Source: Bacillus pseudomycoides
GTDB lineage: Bacteria > Bacillota > Bacilli > Bacillales > Bacillaceae_G
Assembly: GCF_002551005.1 (NCBI RefSeq)
Contig: NZ_NVOY01000029.1
Span: 22,262-86,261, forward strand
Direction of reading: 5' to 3'
Length of the DNA stretch: 64,000 nucleotides
Each line of letters starts with the position of its first letter. The stretch's first letter is position 1. Made by a program: the position numbers and the translations under genes. The notes beneath the pieces were generated by a model, which did no database searches, was not told the origin of the DNA, and worked only from the letters and a program-made list of their open reading frames with translations. Shown here piece by piece: positions 8,912 to 17,997 of the stretch.

Positions 8912-9832
8912 TTAAATAGCTGCTGAAGCAGATGGCGTACGAGTTGTTTTTTTGTTTTTAGAAATTTTCAATACTTTCCATCCATTTGCAATCAAAATGC
9001 CTACTAATAGAAAAGTTAATCCTCCGAGTACCAAATAAGAAGCTATACTTACTATAGCTGTAATAGTCCCAAATATAACTTGATCTTTATATTTTCCTAA
9101 AGAGGTCGGCGGATCAGTAAGCATAAAGAATGATAGAAATAAAGCTGAATTTATATAAGGCACCCTTAGCATATCTCCTGCATTTTCAAATCCTGTAATT
9201 CCCATGATAAGTACGATTAGAAAATAAATACCTAAAAACGAGAAAACTTGTGGAAATTTATTTACTTTCTCTGTTACAAAAAATCCTGCGGCGCATACTA
9301 ACACAATACACCATGTAGGAAGCATTGATAGTCCTCCCCACCAGCTTTGTCCACTTGAAAACAAAACTGCTGTGACAAGTAATCCAAATGCAGCGGGATT
9401 AAATATAGTTTTTTTCTTAACAGTAAATAGATGTTTCGATATAATTGCAAATGCCGCCGTTACTGCTGAAATATACGATGACACCATCGGACTTAATACG
9501 AGCGCAACAATCAAACCCGTTATAGCGGCTCCATCAGGAAATGTCAGTTTTCGTTTTTTAAACAAAGCAATTAAGGTATCTATGAACATTGCGGTTACAG
9601 TTGCAATCCCTGCATGAATAAGACCATTATAATTAGTCATATTCATCTGAGCTATTAACATTAAGAAAAGCAGCATAACTAAGACGAATCTTTTTGGAGT
9701 CATAAAAGGTTTACGGCCTCGCTTTTGTTGCTGGCTTTCTCTTGTTTCGTCCACAATCACATATCCTTTTGGTGTACGAATATATTTTTGCCCTGTCCTG
9801 CTCATTACGTTCGCTTTTTTATCAACGCTCAT
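8912..9832 (-). CDS. RnfD/NqrB-family membrane protein
   Basis: 306 residues with about 8 membrane segments after a cytoplasmic N-terminus of some 45 residues. The stretches FPDGAAITGLIVAL, FNPAAFGLLVTAVL and MLTDPPTSLGKYKDQ match the NqrB/RnfD/RnfE membrane subunit fold, which anchors flavin in ion-pumping NADH:quinone or Rnf complexes. Its ATG (GGAGGAATATTTGT before it) overlaps the end of the ApbE gene. The other Rnf or Nqr subunits are not in the window. This is probably a stand-alone membrane element of a flavin-transfer electron route with the adjacent FMN-binding protein. The last gene of the operon. Confidence 0.82.
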   Translation of the reverse strand: MSVDKKANVMSRTGQKYIRTPKGYVIVDETRESQQQKRGRKPFMTPKRFVLVMLLFLMLIAQMNMTNYNGLIHAGIATVTAMFIDTLIALFKKRKLTFPDGAAITGLIVALVLSPMVSSYISAVTAAFAIISKHLFTVKKKTIFNPAAFGLLVTAVLFSSGQSWWGGLSMLPTWCIVLVCAAGFFVTEKVNKFPQVFSFLGIYFLIVLIMGITGFENAGDMLRVPYINSALFLSFFMLTDPPTSLGKYKDQVIFGTITAIVSIASYLVLGGLTFLLVGILIANGWKVLKISKNKKTTRTPSASAAI

Positions 9833-10748
9833 ACAAATATTCCTCCATGCCTTTTGTCATATTTATGTCTAAAGAGGATGTAATCCATATACCTTCAAGA
9901 TCAACATTTTTTAGCAGTGTACCCCCTTCTTTTTTGCCTAATAGAAAAGCTGCTGTTGAAAAAGTATCTGCCATCATTGCAAAAGGTGCGATTACAGTAC
10001 AACTTACGATATTAGACTGAGACGTCCCTAAATGTGGGTGTATGAGATGATGCTCATTCAAATGAACAGGACTCTTTCGCTCATAACTGCCAGAAGTGCA
10101 TACTGCCTGATTAGTTAGCTGAACTTCACAAATTGTCTTTTCTTTTTGGAAAGGATGCTGGATACCAATGACCCATGGCTCTTTTTTCCCATTCGTCCCG
10201 CTCGTAAAAATATCTCCACCGGCATCGATGACAAATCCTTCAAAATCGCGTAGCTCTTGAACAGCTAAATCAACAGCTAGTCCCTTTGCTACGGCACCTA
10301 AATCTAATAAAAGTGACTTTTTTAATAAAACAGTTCGTTTTTCTTCATTTAAAATTATATCTTGATAATTAGCAGGAACTGCAGCAGTTGAAATCAGTTC
10401 TTCACCCGTTAAATAATGACGGTTAAATCCATACTTCTCAAGTGTATGACCTAATGTTGGGTCAAATATTCCTTGCGTTAAATCGGCTATTTGCCATGCA
10501 AAGCGAATAGCTTCAAAAAGAATAGGGCTGACTTGAGCTGGTGTACCACTTTGTATAGAGAGGCGCCGAAGCTCACTTTGCTGATGGAAACGACTGCATA
10601 CTTCTTCTACAGAATAAAACGCTAGAAAGGCTTTTTGGATTTTCTCTTTTACATATGTTTCTGCAAGTGATGTCACAACTTTAATGTGAATAATTGTCCC
10701 CATGGAAAGGGCTGATTGTTTATATGTTTTTTTTAAACGACTATGCAT
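9822..10748 (-). CDS. FAD:protein FMN transferase (ApbE family)
   Basis: 308 residues. ApbE enzymes use FAD to attach FMN covalently to a Thr/Ser in D-x-x-SGA[S/T] sites of extracytoplasmic proteins. Family motifs visible: MGTIIHIKV at the N-terminus, LDLGAVAKGLAVD, VIDAGGDIFTSG, and AMMADTFSTAAFLLG with the metal-binding Asp/Thr. There is no clear lipobox, so it may act on the inner face or be exported otherwise. It lies 29 bases after the FMN-binding protein gene and overlaps the RnfD-like gene, so substrate, modifying enzyme and membrane partner share one operon. Confidence 0.92.
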   Translation of the reverse strand: MHSRLKKTYKQSALSMGTIIHIKVVTSLAETYVKEKIQKAFLAFYSVEEVCSRFHQQSELRRLSIQSGTPAQVSPILFEAIRFAWQIADLTQGIFDPTLGHTLEKYGFNRHYLTGEELISTAAVPANYQDIILNEEKRTVLLKKSLLLDLGAVAKGLAVDLAVQELRDFEGFVIDAGGDIFTSGTNGKKEPWVIGIQHPFQKEKTICEVQLTNQAVCTSGSYERKSPVHLNEHHLIHPHLGTSQSNIVSCTVIAPFAMMADTFSTAAFLLGKKEGGTLLKNVDLEGIWITSSLDINMTKGMEEYLYER

Positions 10749-10777
10749 TCCGCGTCACACTTCCTACAATTTAGTTT

Positions 10778-11242
10778 TTATAAATTAGCCTGCTTTGCCT
10801 GCAGTAATGCATTTTGAACTGCTTCTTGAAAATCCTCTGTACTTCTTGTTGCGCCGGAAACTACATCTACATCTGCGCTTTGCCGATCTACAACTTGTTG
10901 AGGTAAATCATCAATATATGATTGTGAATAAGAAGTAGTGCAATCGGTAATTTGTATAGATGTAATTTTATCTTTTTGAATCGTAACTGCTACTGCTACT
11001 GAACCGATACGATTTGCCCCCTGACCATAATACGTTCCATCTTTATAGGTACTTTTAACGTTTTTAGTTGACCTATTAGAAGTGGTAGAAGGTTCTTTAT
11101 ATTGCGGTTTAAGTTCCGTTATTTTTTGAGAAGCTTGTGCTCCTTCTACTTTTGGTGATTCTGTAGTAATATATCCTGCGGTATAAATCATTCCTACAGC
11201 AACCGTACATAATGTAATCATTTTGTTTCCCATTTTAGCCAT
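10778..11242 (-). CDS. FMN-binding domain protein, likely ApbE substrate
   Basis: About 154 residues from the ATG at 11242, eight bases after AGGAGG. There is an N-terminal hydrophobic segment (MITLCTVAVGMIYTAGYI) for membrane anchoring or secretion, then a low-complexity linker rich in Lys, Ser and Thr. The FMN-binding domain starts at about residue 65 (YKDGTYYGQG, VAVTIQKDKITSIQI). The motif DVDVVSGATRST holds the SGAT signature whose Thr is flavinylated by ApbE in this family. It is the first gene of the operon with ApbE and an RnfD-like protein. Role: extracytoplasmic electron carrier, electron donor and acceptor unknown. Confidence 0.9.
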   Translation of the reverse strand: MAKMGNKMITLCTVAVGMIYTAGYITTESPKVEGAQASQKITELKPQYKEPSTTSNRSTKNVKSTYKDGTYYGQGANRIGSVAVAVTIQKDKITSIQITDCTTSYSQSYIDDLPQQVVDRQSADVDVVSGATRSTEDFQEAVQNALLQAKQANL

Positions 11243-11405
11243 ATTCATGACCTCCTGCATCATTGAAAAAATATTTTAATTTCTAATTTGTATTTTACAA
11301 AGCTATTTTTAAAAAAGTTTTAAAAACCTGTTTCTTTAGTGAAAAATTTTTATTTTTTCACCTTACACATTGAATCTATATACAAACTCTAATTTTCCGT
11401 AGAAA

Positions 11406-11448
11406 AGAACAACCCTTTCCCAATATTCAATCAGGAAAAGGTTGTTCT
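11406..11448 (-). terminator. terminator overlapping the murP stop
   Basis: Stem AGAACAACCCTTTCC / GGAAAAGGTTGTTCT with one wobble. The murP stop at 11427 lies in the loop and the last few codons form one arm. Confidence 0.75.
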
Positions 11449-12887
11449 AGTTCACTTTTAAATTCTTGTTCTATCATCGCTTCCATTGGTACACCGAAGA
11501 AATAGGTTACGATAAACCCACCGGCGTATCCTGCAAATAATCCAATAACGTATTTCCACCATACTCCACCAAAAATTAAAGGAATTAATGCCACACCAGA
11601 TGGTCCGATAGCAATTGCACCAACGTTGCCAAGCAATCCGATGGCAGCTCCTCCGATACCTCCACCGATACATGCGGTAATAAAAGGACGGCCTAATGGT
11701 AATGTAACACCATAAATTAACGGTTCCCCAATACCAAGAATTCCTACTGGAAGTGAACCTTTGATCATATTTGTTAAAGATTTATTTTTATGACAGCGAA
11801 TCCATAATGCCATCGCTGCTCCCACTTGCCCAGCCCCTGCCATCGAAAGAATAGGAAGTAATTGTGTCATACCTGTTGTATGAATCATTTCAATATGAAT
11901 GGGTATTAATATTTGGTGTAATCCTAACATTACAAGTGGTAGGAACGTTGCGCCAAGTACAAATCCAGCAAATGCACCACCGCGTAATAATACCCAATTG
12001 ATAGCACCAATTAAGTTATCTGATACGAAACCTGCTAATGGCATGATGAAGAAAATTGTTACAAGCCCTATTATTAATAATGTGATTGTAGGTGTCACGA
12101 TAATATCAATTGCATCAGGAATCACTTTACGTAATTTCTTTTCTATAAATGCTAAAATCCAAACAGCCAATATAACACCAATAACCCCACCTTGTTCTGG
12201 TGCTAACGACTGAGCAGTGAAGATATTATGAATTGGATTTTCTGGAGTCACACCAGTTAACAAGGTGATACCACCGATTACTCCACCAAGTGATGACGTT
12301 GCATTGAATTCTTTTGCCGCATTAATCCCAACATAAATTACTAAATAACTAAAAAGTGCATTTTTAATCACATTTAAAACGGTTACGTATTGTCCCCAAG
12401 TTTCTTTATTTAAATTTCCAGCAGTAATATTATTTAATAGAATAGAAGCAATACCAGCAATTAACCCTGCTCCAACGAATGCCGGTATAAGAGGAATGAA
12501 AATATTTCCTACTTTTCTTAAAAATTTTTTAAATGGAGTATTATTCTTTTTCTTTAATTCTGCCTTGATTTCTGCACCTTTTACTTGTAGTTCTTCTGCA
12601 GAAGAATTTTTTGAGGAACCGCCTTTTCCTTTTTTCTCTGCTAATATAGTTCCGAATTGTTCTGCTACTTTTGTTACAACACCTGGTCCAAGAATAATTT
12701 GGTATGTTTCATCATCAACAGTACCAAGAACCCCATCAATCTTTTTTAATAATTCTTCTTGAATTAAATTATGATTAACAATTTTAATACGAAGACGTGT
12801 CATACAATTTGTGTATGCTGAAACATTATAACTACCACCTACCGCATCTAAAATTTGAGATGCCATGCTATGATATTTGTTCATCAT
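11427..12887 (-). CDS. murP: PTS EIIBC component, N-acetylmuramic acid type
   Basis: 486 residues. The N-terminal IIB domain has the phosphorylated cysteine in YTNCMTRLRI, then a charged linker and a IIC domain with about 10 membrane segments (GIGEPLIYGVTLPLGRPF is a IIC signature). No IIA domain is fused. The sucrose-family EIIBC assignment is clear; MurNAc specificity is inferred from the adjacent murQ, 16 bases upstream in the same direction. It would import MurNAc as the 6-phosphate. The gene starts ATGATG after AGAGGA, so the first Met may be at 12887 or 12884. A terminator hairpin overlaps the stop. Confidence 0.87.
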   Translation of the reverse strand: MMNKYHSMASQILDAVGGSYNVSAYTNCMTRLRIKIVNHNLIQEELLKKIDGVLGTVDDETYQIILGPGVVTKVAEQFGTILAEKKGKGGSSKNSSAEELQVKGAEIKAELKKKNNTPFKKFLRKVGNIFIPLIPAFVGAGLIAGIASILLNNITAGNLNKETWGQYVTVLNVIKNALFSYLVIYVGINAAKEFNATSSLGGVIGGITLLTGVTPENPIHNIFTAQSLAPEQGGVIGVILAVWILAFIEKKLRKVIPDAIDIIVTPTITLLIIGLVTIFFIMPLAGFVSDNLIGAINWVLLRGGAFAGFVLGATFLPLVMLGLHQILIPIHIEMIHTTGMTQLLPILSMAGAGQVGAAMALWIRCHKNKSLTNMIKGSLPVGILGIGEPLIYGVTLPLGRPFITACIGGGIGGAAIGLLGNVGAIAIGPSGVALIPLIFGGVWWKYVIGLFAGYAGGFIVTYFFGVPMEAMIEQEFKSELEQPFPD

Positions 12888-12903
12888 GTCGTCCTCTTTT
12901 CGG

Positions 12904-13791
12904 TTATTTTACAACTTGTCTAACAAATCCTTGCGTTTCTGCTAATTTCTTTACCGCTTCTTCTTTTGAAAGCCCTGTCAAAATCATTACAATTGCGATT
13001 TTAGGTTTATTCTCTGCTTTTACTAAGTAGGTTCCAGCTGTTTCATAATCGCAAGATGTTGCCTCCATCACGATACGCTTTGCACGCTCTACTAGCTTTT
13101 CATTTGTTAATTGAACATCAACCATTAAATTCCCATAAACTTTCCCGATTCCTACCATAGAGGCTGTTGAAAGCATATTGCAAATTAATTTTTGTGATGT
13201 ACCTGCTTTTAAACGAGTTGAACCAGTTAATACTTCTGGTCCGTTTACTACTTCAATAGAAATGGATGCGACTTTTCCGACTGCTGATCCTTTGTTACAG
13301 CACACTGCGACTGTTTGTGTACCAATTAAATTTCCATATTCTAATCCTCCAATAACGTATGGAGTTCGTCCGCTTGCTGCAATTCCTACTACAATATCTT
13401 TGTTTGTTAAATGAATATTTTTTAAGTCTTGCATACCAAATTCTTTACTGTCTTCTGCACCTTCTACTGCTTTAATAAATGCTTTTTCACCGCCAGCGAT
13501 TAATCCAATTACTTCTTCTGGATCTGTTCCAAATGTTTGGGGACATTCAACTGCATCTAATACACCAATACGTCCGCTAGTACCAGCTCCTATATATATT
13601 AAACGGCCACCTTTTCTTTTTGCTGAAACAATCGCTTCCACCGCCTTAGCGATTTGTGGAAGCGATTGTTTCACTGCTTCTGCGACTTTTGCATCTTCTT
13701 CATTCATGATTGTTAAAAGGTCAATTGTTGACATTACGTCTAAATTCATTGTTTTTTTATTACGTGCTTCGGTTATTAAATTTTCTAACAT
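12904..13791 (-). CDS. murQ: N-acetylmuramic acid 6-phosphate etherase
   Basis: 295 residues from the ATG at 13791, preceded by GAGGGTGA. MurQ cleaves the lactyl ether of MurNAc-6-phosphate, giving GlcNAc-6-phosphate and lactate in cell-wall recycling. It has the SIS fold with YIGAGTSGRIGVLDAVECPQTFG, the sugar-phosphate loop GIAASGRTPYVIGGL, and the C-terminal region GNLMVDVQLTNEKL. murP follows directly, forming a two-gene uptake and use operon. The regulator murR, the amidase and nagZ, linked to these genes in B. subtilis, are not next to it here. Confidence 0.95.
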   Translation of the reverse strand: MLENLITEARNKKTMNLDVMSTIDLLTIMNEEDAKVAEAVKQSLPQIAKAVEAIVSAKRKGGRLIYIGAGTSGRIGVLDAVECPQTFGTDPEEVIGLIAGGEKAFIKAVEGAEDSKEFGMQDLKNIHLTNKDIVVGIAASGRTPYVIGGLEYGNLIGTQTVAVCCNKGSAVGKVASISIEVVNGPEVLTGSTRLKAGTSQKLICNMLSTASMVGIGKVYGNLMVDVQLTNEKLVERAKRIVMEATSCDYETAGTYLVKAENKPKIAIVMILTGLSKEEAVKKLAETQGFVRQVVK

Positions 13792-13892
13792 TTTCATCAC
13801 CCTCATTTATTTGTCGAAATCGCTTTCTTTTGTTAGTTTCATGATGTTTCATCTTCTCCATGGGTATGTTTTATATTGCTATGCCAAATGCT

Positions 13893-13928
13893 CAAAAAAG
13901 AGTCTTAAATTATTAAGACTCTTTTTTG
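13893..13928. terminator. strong hairpin upstream of murQ
   Basis: Perfect 16-bp stem CAAAAAAGAGTCTTAA / TTAAGACTCTTTTTTG with loop ATTA, bidirectional. It isolates murPQ from upstream minus-strand transcription. Confidence 0.8.
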
Positions 13929-14034
13929 ATAAACAATATGTATTTTTTATTATTGGTTGTTTTTTATTACGGAAATATATTTACTAAATTGATTAAAGGA
14001 CAATGATCCTTTTAGATTCTTTTATCTACTTCAT

Positions 14035-14136
14035 TTAGTAAATACATTTAATAACATTATGAATCATTCTGCTGTTATGATTATCGAGTCGTATTTTTAA
14101 TCCATCTAAAGTTTGTTTAACAGTGTATTTCTCCAA
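14035..14136 (-). CDS. possible 33-residue peptide or gene remnant
   Basis: A TTG at 14136 with AGGGAG nine bases upstream opens a 33-codon frame beginning MEKYTVKQTLDGLKIRLDNH and ending NVIKCIY. It looks like the well-formed start of a longer protein that was cut short, but I do not recognise it. It lies directly after the DUF2785 gene in the same direction, in an otherwise empty 400-base gap. Confidence 0.3.
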   Translation of the reverse strand: MEKYTVKQTLDGLKIRLDNHNSRMIHNVIKCIY

Positions 14137-14204
14137 TAGTTATTCTCCCTTCATAGAACTTTTTAGGGGAACACTCATGAAAAAATTATATATTACAACC
14201 CAAA

Positions 14205-15029
14205 TTAAAACCTATGCCATTTTTTCAAAGTCTCCAGCACAATAATTGTAAACGTAGAGTTTTCCTCTTGTTTTAAAGCTCGGAAATACAAGCTTCTTAA
14301 GAAGGTTGTAATGTTTTGTACTAAAATATCATTTCGAGAAGTTGAAGCTTCTTCAATGATCGTAAAGCTGTGAAGCCAGTTGTTCCATTCTTCTTGGATT
14401 AAGAGATTTTGGTTCCATAAAGACATTACTGCCGTCACTAATCGCTCATCCTCAAAATTTATGTATACATAATCGTGCAGACGAACCTTATGACGAACAG
14501 CAGTAAGGATTGCATGTGAAAATTTGCGATTTCGTATCGTACGTGCTAAAGCGTCTAGCGCATCTGCGGCATGAGCAGTAGAATGAGCCCATCCTTTTCC
14601 AGCTACATAGCCCCTTACATCCTGCTCAAGATACACATATTCAAGAACTTGTTCTGTCACGCTGTAGAGTTGTTCTTCAGATAAGAACGGTTCTTTTTCA
14701 TGAACGGATAAAATAAGCGGTGGGATTAAAATTGAAAAAGCTCGCTTAAAAACAGAGTCTGTTCCCTTTTCACCGATTTTATAAAACAAATAATCAGGAC
14801 TAAGCGCTTGTAGCAATAGTCCACGTAACTCTTTTTGTCTAAATACTTCGTCTGTTATCCATCGTTCGAGCGTACTGTAAATTAATTCATCCCGCAGCTC
14901 AGCATCAGTTGAACCAATATAATCCATCATCCATTGTGCGTATGGATAGGCGTCCACATCTTCTGGTACAGCATAATTGTTCTTTTTGATTTGTTGTAGT
15001 TCTTGTTTTAATTCTTGTTCATCCATCAT
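14205..15029 (-). CDS. DUF2785 family protein
   Basis: 274 residues, cytoplasmic, with no membrane segments. The sequence resembles DUF2785 proteins of bacilli: an all-helical repeat-like protein with the conserved patch GYVAGKGWAHSTAHAADALDALA. This His-rich patch (HSTAHAAD) could bind metal, but the function is unknown. The start ATG at 15029 has AAGGGG somewhat far upstream. No operon partner is apparent. Confidence 0.75.
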   Translation of the reverse strand: MMDEQELKQELQQIKKNNYAVPEDVDAYPYAQWMMDYIGSTDAELRDELIYSTLERWITDEVFRQKELRGLLLQALSPDYLFYKIGEKGTDSVFKRAFSILIPPLILSVHEKEPFLSEEQLYSVTEQVLEYVYLEQDVRGYVAGKGWAHSTAHAADALDALARTIRNRKFSHAILTAVRHKVRLHDYVYINFEDERLVTAVMSLWNQNLLIQEEWNNWLHSFTIIEEASTSRNDILVQNITTFLRSLYFRALKQEENSTFTIIVLETLKKWHRF

Positions 15030-15365
15030 AATACTTTCTAGCCCCTTTTATCTTTTTTCTATTTTGCTTTTATACTACCTTATATTTCTCTTGATAAGCC
15101 ATCCTCTTTATATAATTGCATCCAATTATATAAGAATTATATCAATTATTTGCATGTAACTGTATCTTCAAAATTATATTTGATCTAACTGCAACTTTTC
15201 TGAATGCCGTAACATGCTATTGTGTGTTTTGCTGGATTGCTCATTTATCCCATCTTTTGCAAAAAATCTGAGTCCCTCATAAAAATGAAAAAAGAAAAGA
15301 ATCGACCCTATATGGTAGAGGATCCTTTTCTTTTTCTTTAAACCTAGAGTATGTCTCTTACATCT
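15030..15365. other. intergenic gap
   Basis: Holds the upstream region of the DUF2785 gene and the terminator of the MFS gene (15288-15336). I see no gene. Confidence 0.6.
15288..15336 (-). terminator. terminator of the OFA-type MFS gene
   Basis: Imperfect stem joining AAAAGAAAAG(A)ATC and GATCCTTTTCTTTT, with T-rich sequence on the minus strand. Confidence 0.55.
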
Positions 15366-16568
15366 TCACGCTGCTCCGCGATAATTTTTTTGTTTTTCCT
15401 TTTGCTCATTAGGTGGTCGAATCAAAATAGCGATGATAAATGACAAAACACATAATGCACCAATTACCATAAAAGTTGGTTTAAATCCACCTAGAATTGC
15501 ACCAATAAAGGAACCGGCGAGTGCCCCAAAACCAAAGCCTTGGTACACGATCCCGTAGTTTTTACTATGGTTTTTTAGACCGAAGAAATCACCAACAATA
15601 GCTGGGAAAATCGTGATATTTCCTCCGAAGCAAAAAGCAACGCTTGCTACACAGGCAAAATAGATCCCGTAATTTAAGTCCACAAAACTGAGAACAAAAA
15701 CAGATGTAGCTATAATGACAAAAGTTGCCGACACAATTTTTAAGCGGCCAATTTTATCTGATAACGGACCTAGAATGATTCGGCCAACCGTATTAAAAAT
15801 AGCAATCATAGCAACGGCATTAGCTGCTGTTGCTGCGCTAAGACCTACGAGTTTAACACCGATATCCTTTACCATGCTTATTAAATATAAACCACCCATA
15901 CATGATGTAAATAACATGATGAATAACAGATAAACTTGTTTTGTGCGTAGCATTTCACTTGTTGTATAATCATGACTCTTTGTTTCATGAACTGTATCTT
16001 GTTCAGCTGCTTTATGGATAAAACACGCGCCTATAACTACCATAGTAGCAACAACTAAGCCCCAATATAAAAACGCTTGTGATACACCAACTGAATCGAT
16101 TAACTTTGCATTAACGTATTTAAAAATTAGGCTACCCGTGCCGTATGAAGAGACGCATATCCCAGAAATTAAACCTTTGCGCTTTGGAAACCACTTTATT
16201 AAATTGGATAATGAAATGATATAGGCTGTACCATCTGCGTAACCAACAACAACACCTGCTAGTATATAAAGCATTAGTAATGAGGACACTTGTGAGCTAA
16301 GTATCAAGCCAATTCCTAGCGATAATCCAGCTATCATAATGAGTTTACGAAGTCCCCATTTCTCTTGTAATTTACTTGCAAACAAAGTTGAAAACGATAA
16401 AGAAAAGCTAGTGATTGAGAAGGTTATAGCAACAGCATTAAGATTCCAACTGAATTTACTCACCAAAGGCTGATTGAATAAACTCCATGTATAAATCGTT
16501 CCAAGGCCCATTTGGACAATAATTGTACCGAGGACTACAAGCCATGGGTTAACAGATGAATGTTTCAT
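15366..16568 (-). CDS. MFS transporter, oxalate/formate antiporter (OFA) family
   Basis: 400 residues from the ATG at 16568, which has AAGGAT upstream; a longer frame from 16637 lacks a ribosome site. Twelve membrane segments are predicted. The N-terminal IVQMGLGTIYTWSLFNQPLVSKF is typical of OFA carriers, with GYADGTAYIISLSNLIKWFPKRKG after segment 4 and GPLSDKIGRLK in the central loop. The substrate is unknown; relatives exchange oxalate/formate or carry other monocarboxylates. Monocistronic, with a hairpin downstream. Confidence 0.85.
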   Translation of the reverse strand: MKHSSVNPWLVVLGTIIVQMGLGTIYTWSLFNQPLVSKFSWNLNAVAITFSITSFSLSFSTLFASKLQEKWGLRKLIMIAGLSLGIGLILSSQVSSLLMLYILAGVVVGYADGTAYIISLSNLIKWFPKRKGLISGICVSSYGTGSLIFKYVNAKLIDSVGVSQAFLYWGLVVATMVVIGACFIHKAAEQDTVHETKSHDYTTSEMLRTKQVYLLFIMLFTSCMGGLYLISMVKDIGVKLVGLSAATAANAVAMIAIFNTVGRIILGPLSDKIGRLKIVSATFVIIATSVFVLSFVDLNYGIYFACVASVAFCFGGNITIFPAIVGDFFGLKNHSKNYGIVYQGFGFGALAGSFIGAILGGFKPTFMVIGALCVLSFIIAILIRPPNEQKEKQKNYRGAA

Positions 16569-16710
16569 ACCATCCTTCCCTCTCTTTTTTATTTCAAATC
16601 TTTTCAAGAATTGTCTAACGATGCTTATTATGTCCACAATGCTTTGTGAGATACGGATAAGGGGATGAAAATTAATACGGAGTAATACCTTTGACTTGAT
16701 CGTTTATAAT

Positions 16711-16749
16711 CAACAAAAAGACACTTACCGATGAAGTGTCTTTTTGTTG
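16711..16749 (-). terminator. terminator of the serine hydrolase gene
   Basis: Perfect 16-bp stem CAACAAAAAGACACTT / AAGTGTCTTTTTGTTG with a 7-base loop; it lies 70 bases past the stop. Confidence 0.85.
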
Positions 16750-16819
16750 ATTACATATATTCTATTTTATTGTTAGGCATCTTCTAATGCTTATGTACAA
16801 GTCGTATCAACCAGTGTGG

Positions 16820-17824
16820 TTATTGAGCAAACGTATCAGTCACTAAATTGCTAAAGCCTCTTAAATATTGAAGATAATTATCTCCTCCATAGTTATACCT
16901 TTTGTTGTACATCTTTGCGACAACGACATTATATTCAGGAATAACTAAAATTGTTGGCCCTGTTACACCTAGTATTTGATAAGCTCCTTTTGGGACTCTT
17001 TCACCTATTTCACTTTGCAATGCTGGTGTATTTTGAACAAACCAAAATAATCCATTTTGTGGTAAATTTATATTTTTATAGTGAGGATAATGAACTTGTG
17101 TTGCAATTTCAATAACTTCTTTCGGAATGATTTGTTTCCCATTCATATATCCTTTATTTAGATGAAGGTTTCCCCAATAAGCAAACTCTCTAGCAGAAAC
17201 AAAAAGATTCGATTCTGTCCCATCATCTGATGCACCTATCTTGCTTTCAGCTGGTTCACCTGGATTTATAATTACTTTTACTAAATTGTCATGATCTGCT
17301 TTTTGCCAAGCTGTTTCTGTGAAACCTGCGGGTATAAAAACTCGTTCTCTCAGTAATTCTGGAAAACTTTTATTATATAGCCTATAAATTAGCTGTGTCA
17401 TCATTTCGACATTAATAGCTCTGTAAGCCCATTCTTCTCCAGGTTCAAATTCTCGGTACATGCTCCCGCTCTCACTCACATTGAGACCGTGTGAATGAGT
17501 TACTAAGTGCCTTAAGGTTGTATTACTAAGTAAAGTTTTGTCATACTCTTCAAAGTAATTTACAGCATAATCGTCTAGGCTTCTAATTTTCTCTTCATAA
17601 AGCGCATGGGCAATCGCAAGTCCTAAGTAACTTTTTCTTGCTGAAGCAACGTTAAACTGTGAAGTTGCTGTAATAGGAGAACTATTTTTTGTATTAGAAT
17701 GCGTTCCGCTATAATGCTCCAATACAACTTGATTATCTTTCATAATAAAGAGTGCTGCTGCGGAGCTATGGTTGCGTTCTTTTATATTTTCTACCCATGA
17801 AATTAAATGCTCGTATTTTTTCAT
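16820..17824 (-). CDS. beta-lactamase-related serine hydrolase
   Basis: 334 residues, no signal peptide. The penicillin-binding-protein/class C fold is suggested by the SxxK motif SARK in FNVASARKSYLGLAIAHAL, the stretch THSHGLNVSES, and the WAYRAINVEMM region where the Tyr-x-Asn motif would lie. Its C-terminus (VTGPTILVIPEYNVVVAKMYNKR) is usual for esterase/peptidase-type relatives. Probably a cytoplasmic esterase or peptide hydrolase; the substrate is unknown. A second member of the family is at 53153-54076. Monocistronic. Confidence 0.8.
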   Translation of the reverse strand: MKKYEHLISWVENIKERNHSSAAALFIMKDNQVVLEHYSGTHSNTKNSSPITATSQFNVASARKSYLGLAIAHALYEEKIRSLDDYAVNYFEEYDKTLLSNTTLRHLVTHSHGLNVSESGSMYREFEPGEEWAYRAINVEMMTQLIYRLYNKSFPELLRERVFIPAGFTETAWQKADHDNLVKVIINPGEPAESKIGASDDGTESNLFVSAREFAYWGNLHLNKGYMNGKQIIPKEVIEIATQVHYPHYKNINLPQNGLFWFVQNTPALQSEIGERVPKGAYQILGVTGPTILVIPEYNVVVAKMYNKRYNYGGDNYLQYLRGFSNLVTDTFAQ

Positions 17825-17949
17825 TTTTTATTCCTTTCTTTATTGAATCTTTATCAAAATTCAAATTCGACAAAAAATGAAAAACACCTTTCTTCAGTAC
17901 TGGGATTTCTGATCATGAAAACTGAATAATTTTCACATTGAAAAAATAA

Positions 17950-17979
17950 AAAAAGCAGGAGAAAGTTTCCCTGCTTTTT
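17950..17979 (-). terminator. terminator of speD
   Basis: Stem AAAAAGCAGG / CCTGCTTTTT with a T run on the minus strand, 20 bases after the speD stop. Confidence 0.85.
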
Positions 17980-17997
17980 AGTGATACTTTGGATGTT

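Noticed and set aside
11458-11673. 71-codon Trp/Arg-rich frame on the minus strand
   Set aside because: Shadow of murP in another frame.
15186-15290. Possible worn coding DNA in the gap beside the OFA-type gene
   Set aside because: No frame stays open or resembles a known family.
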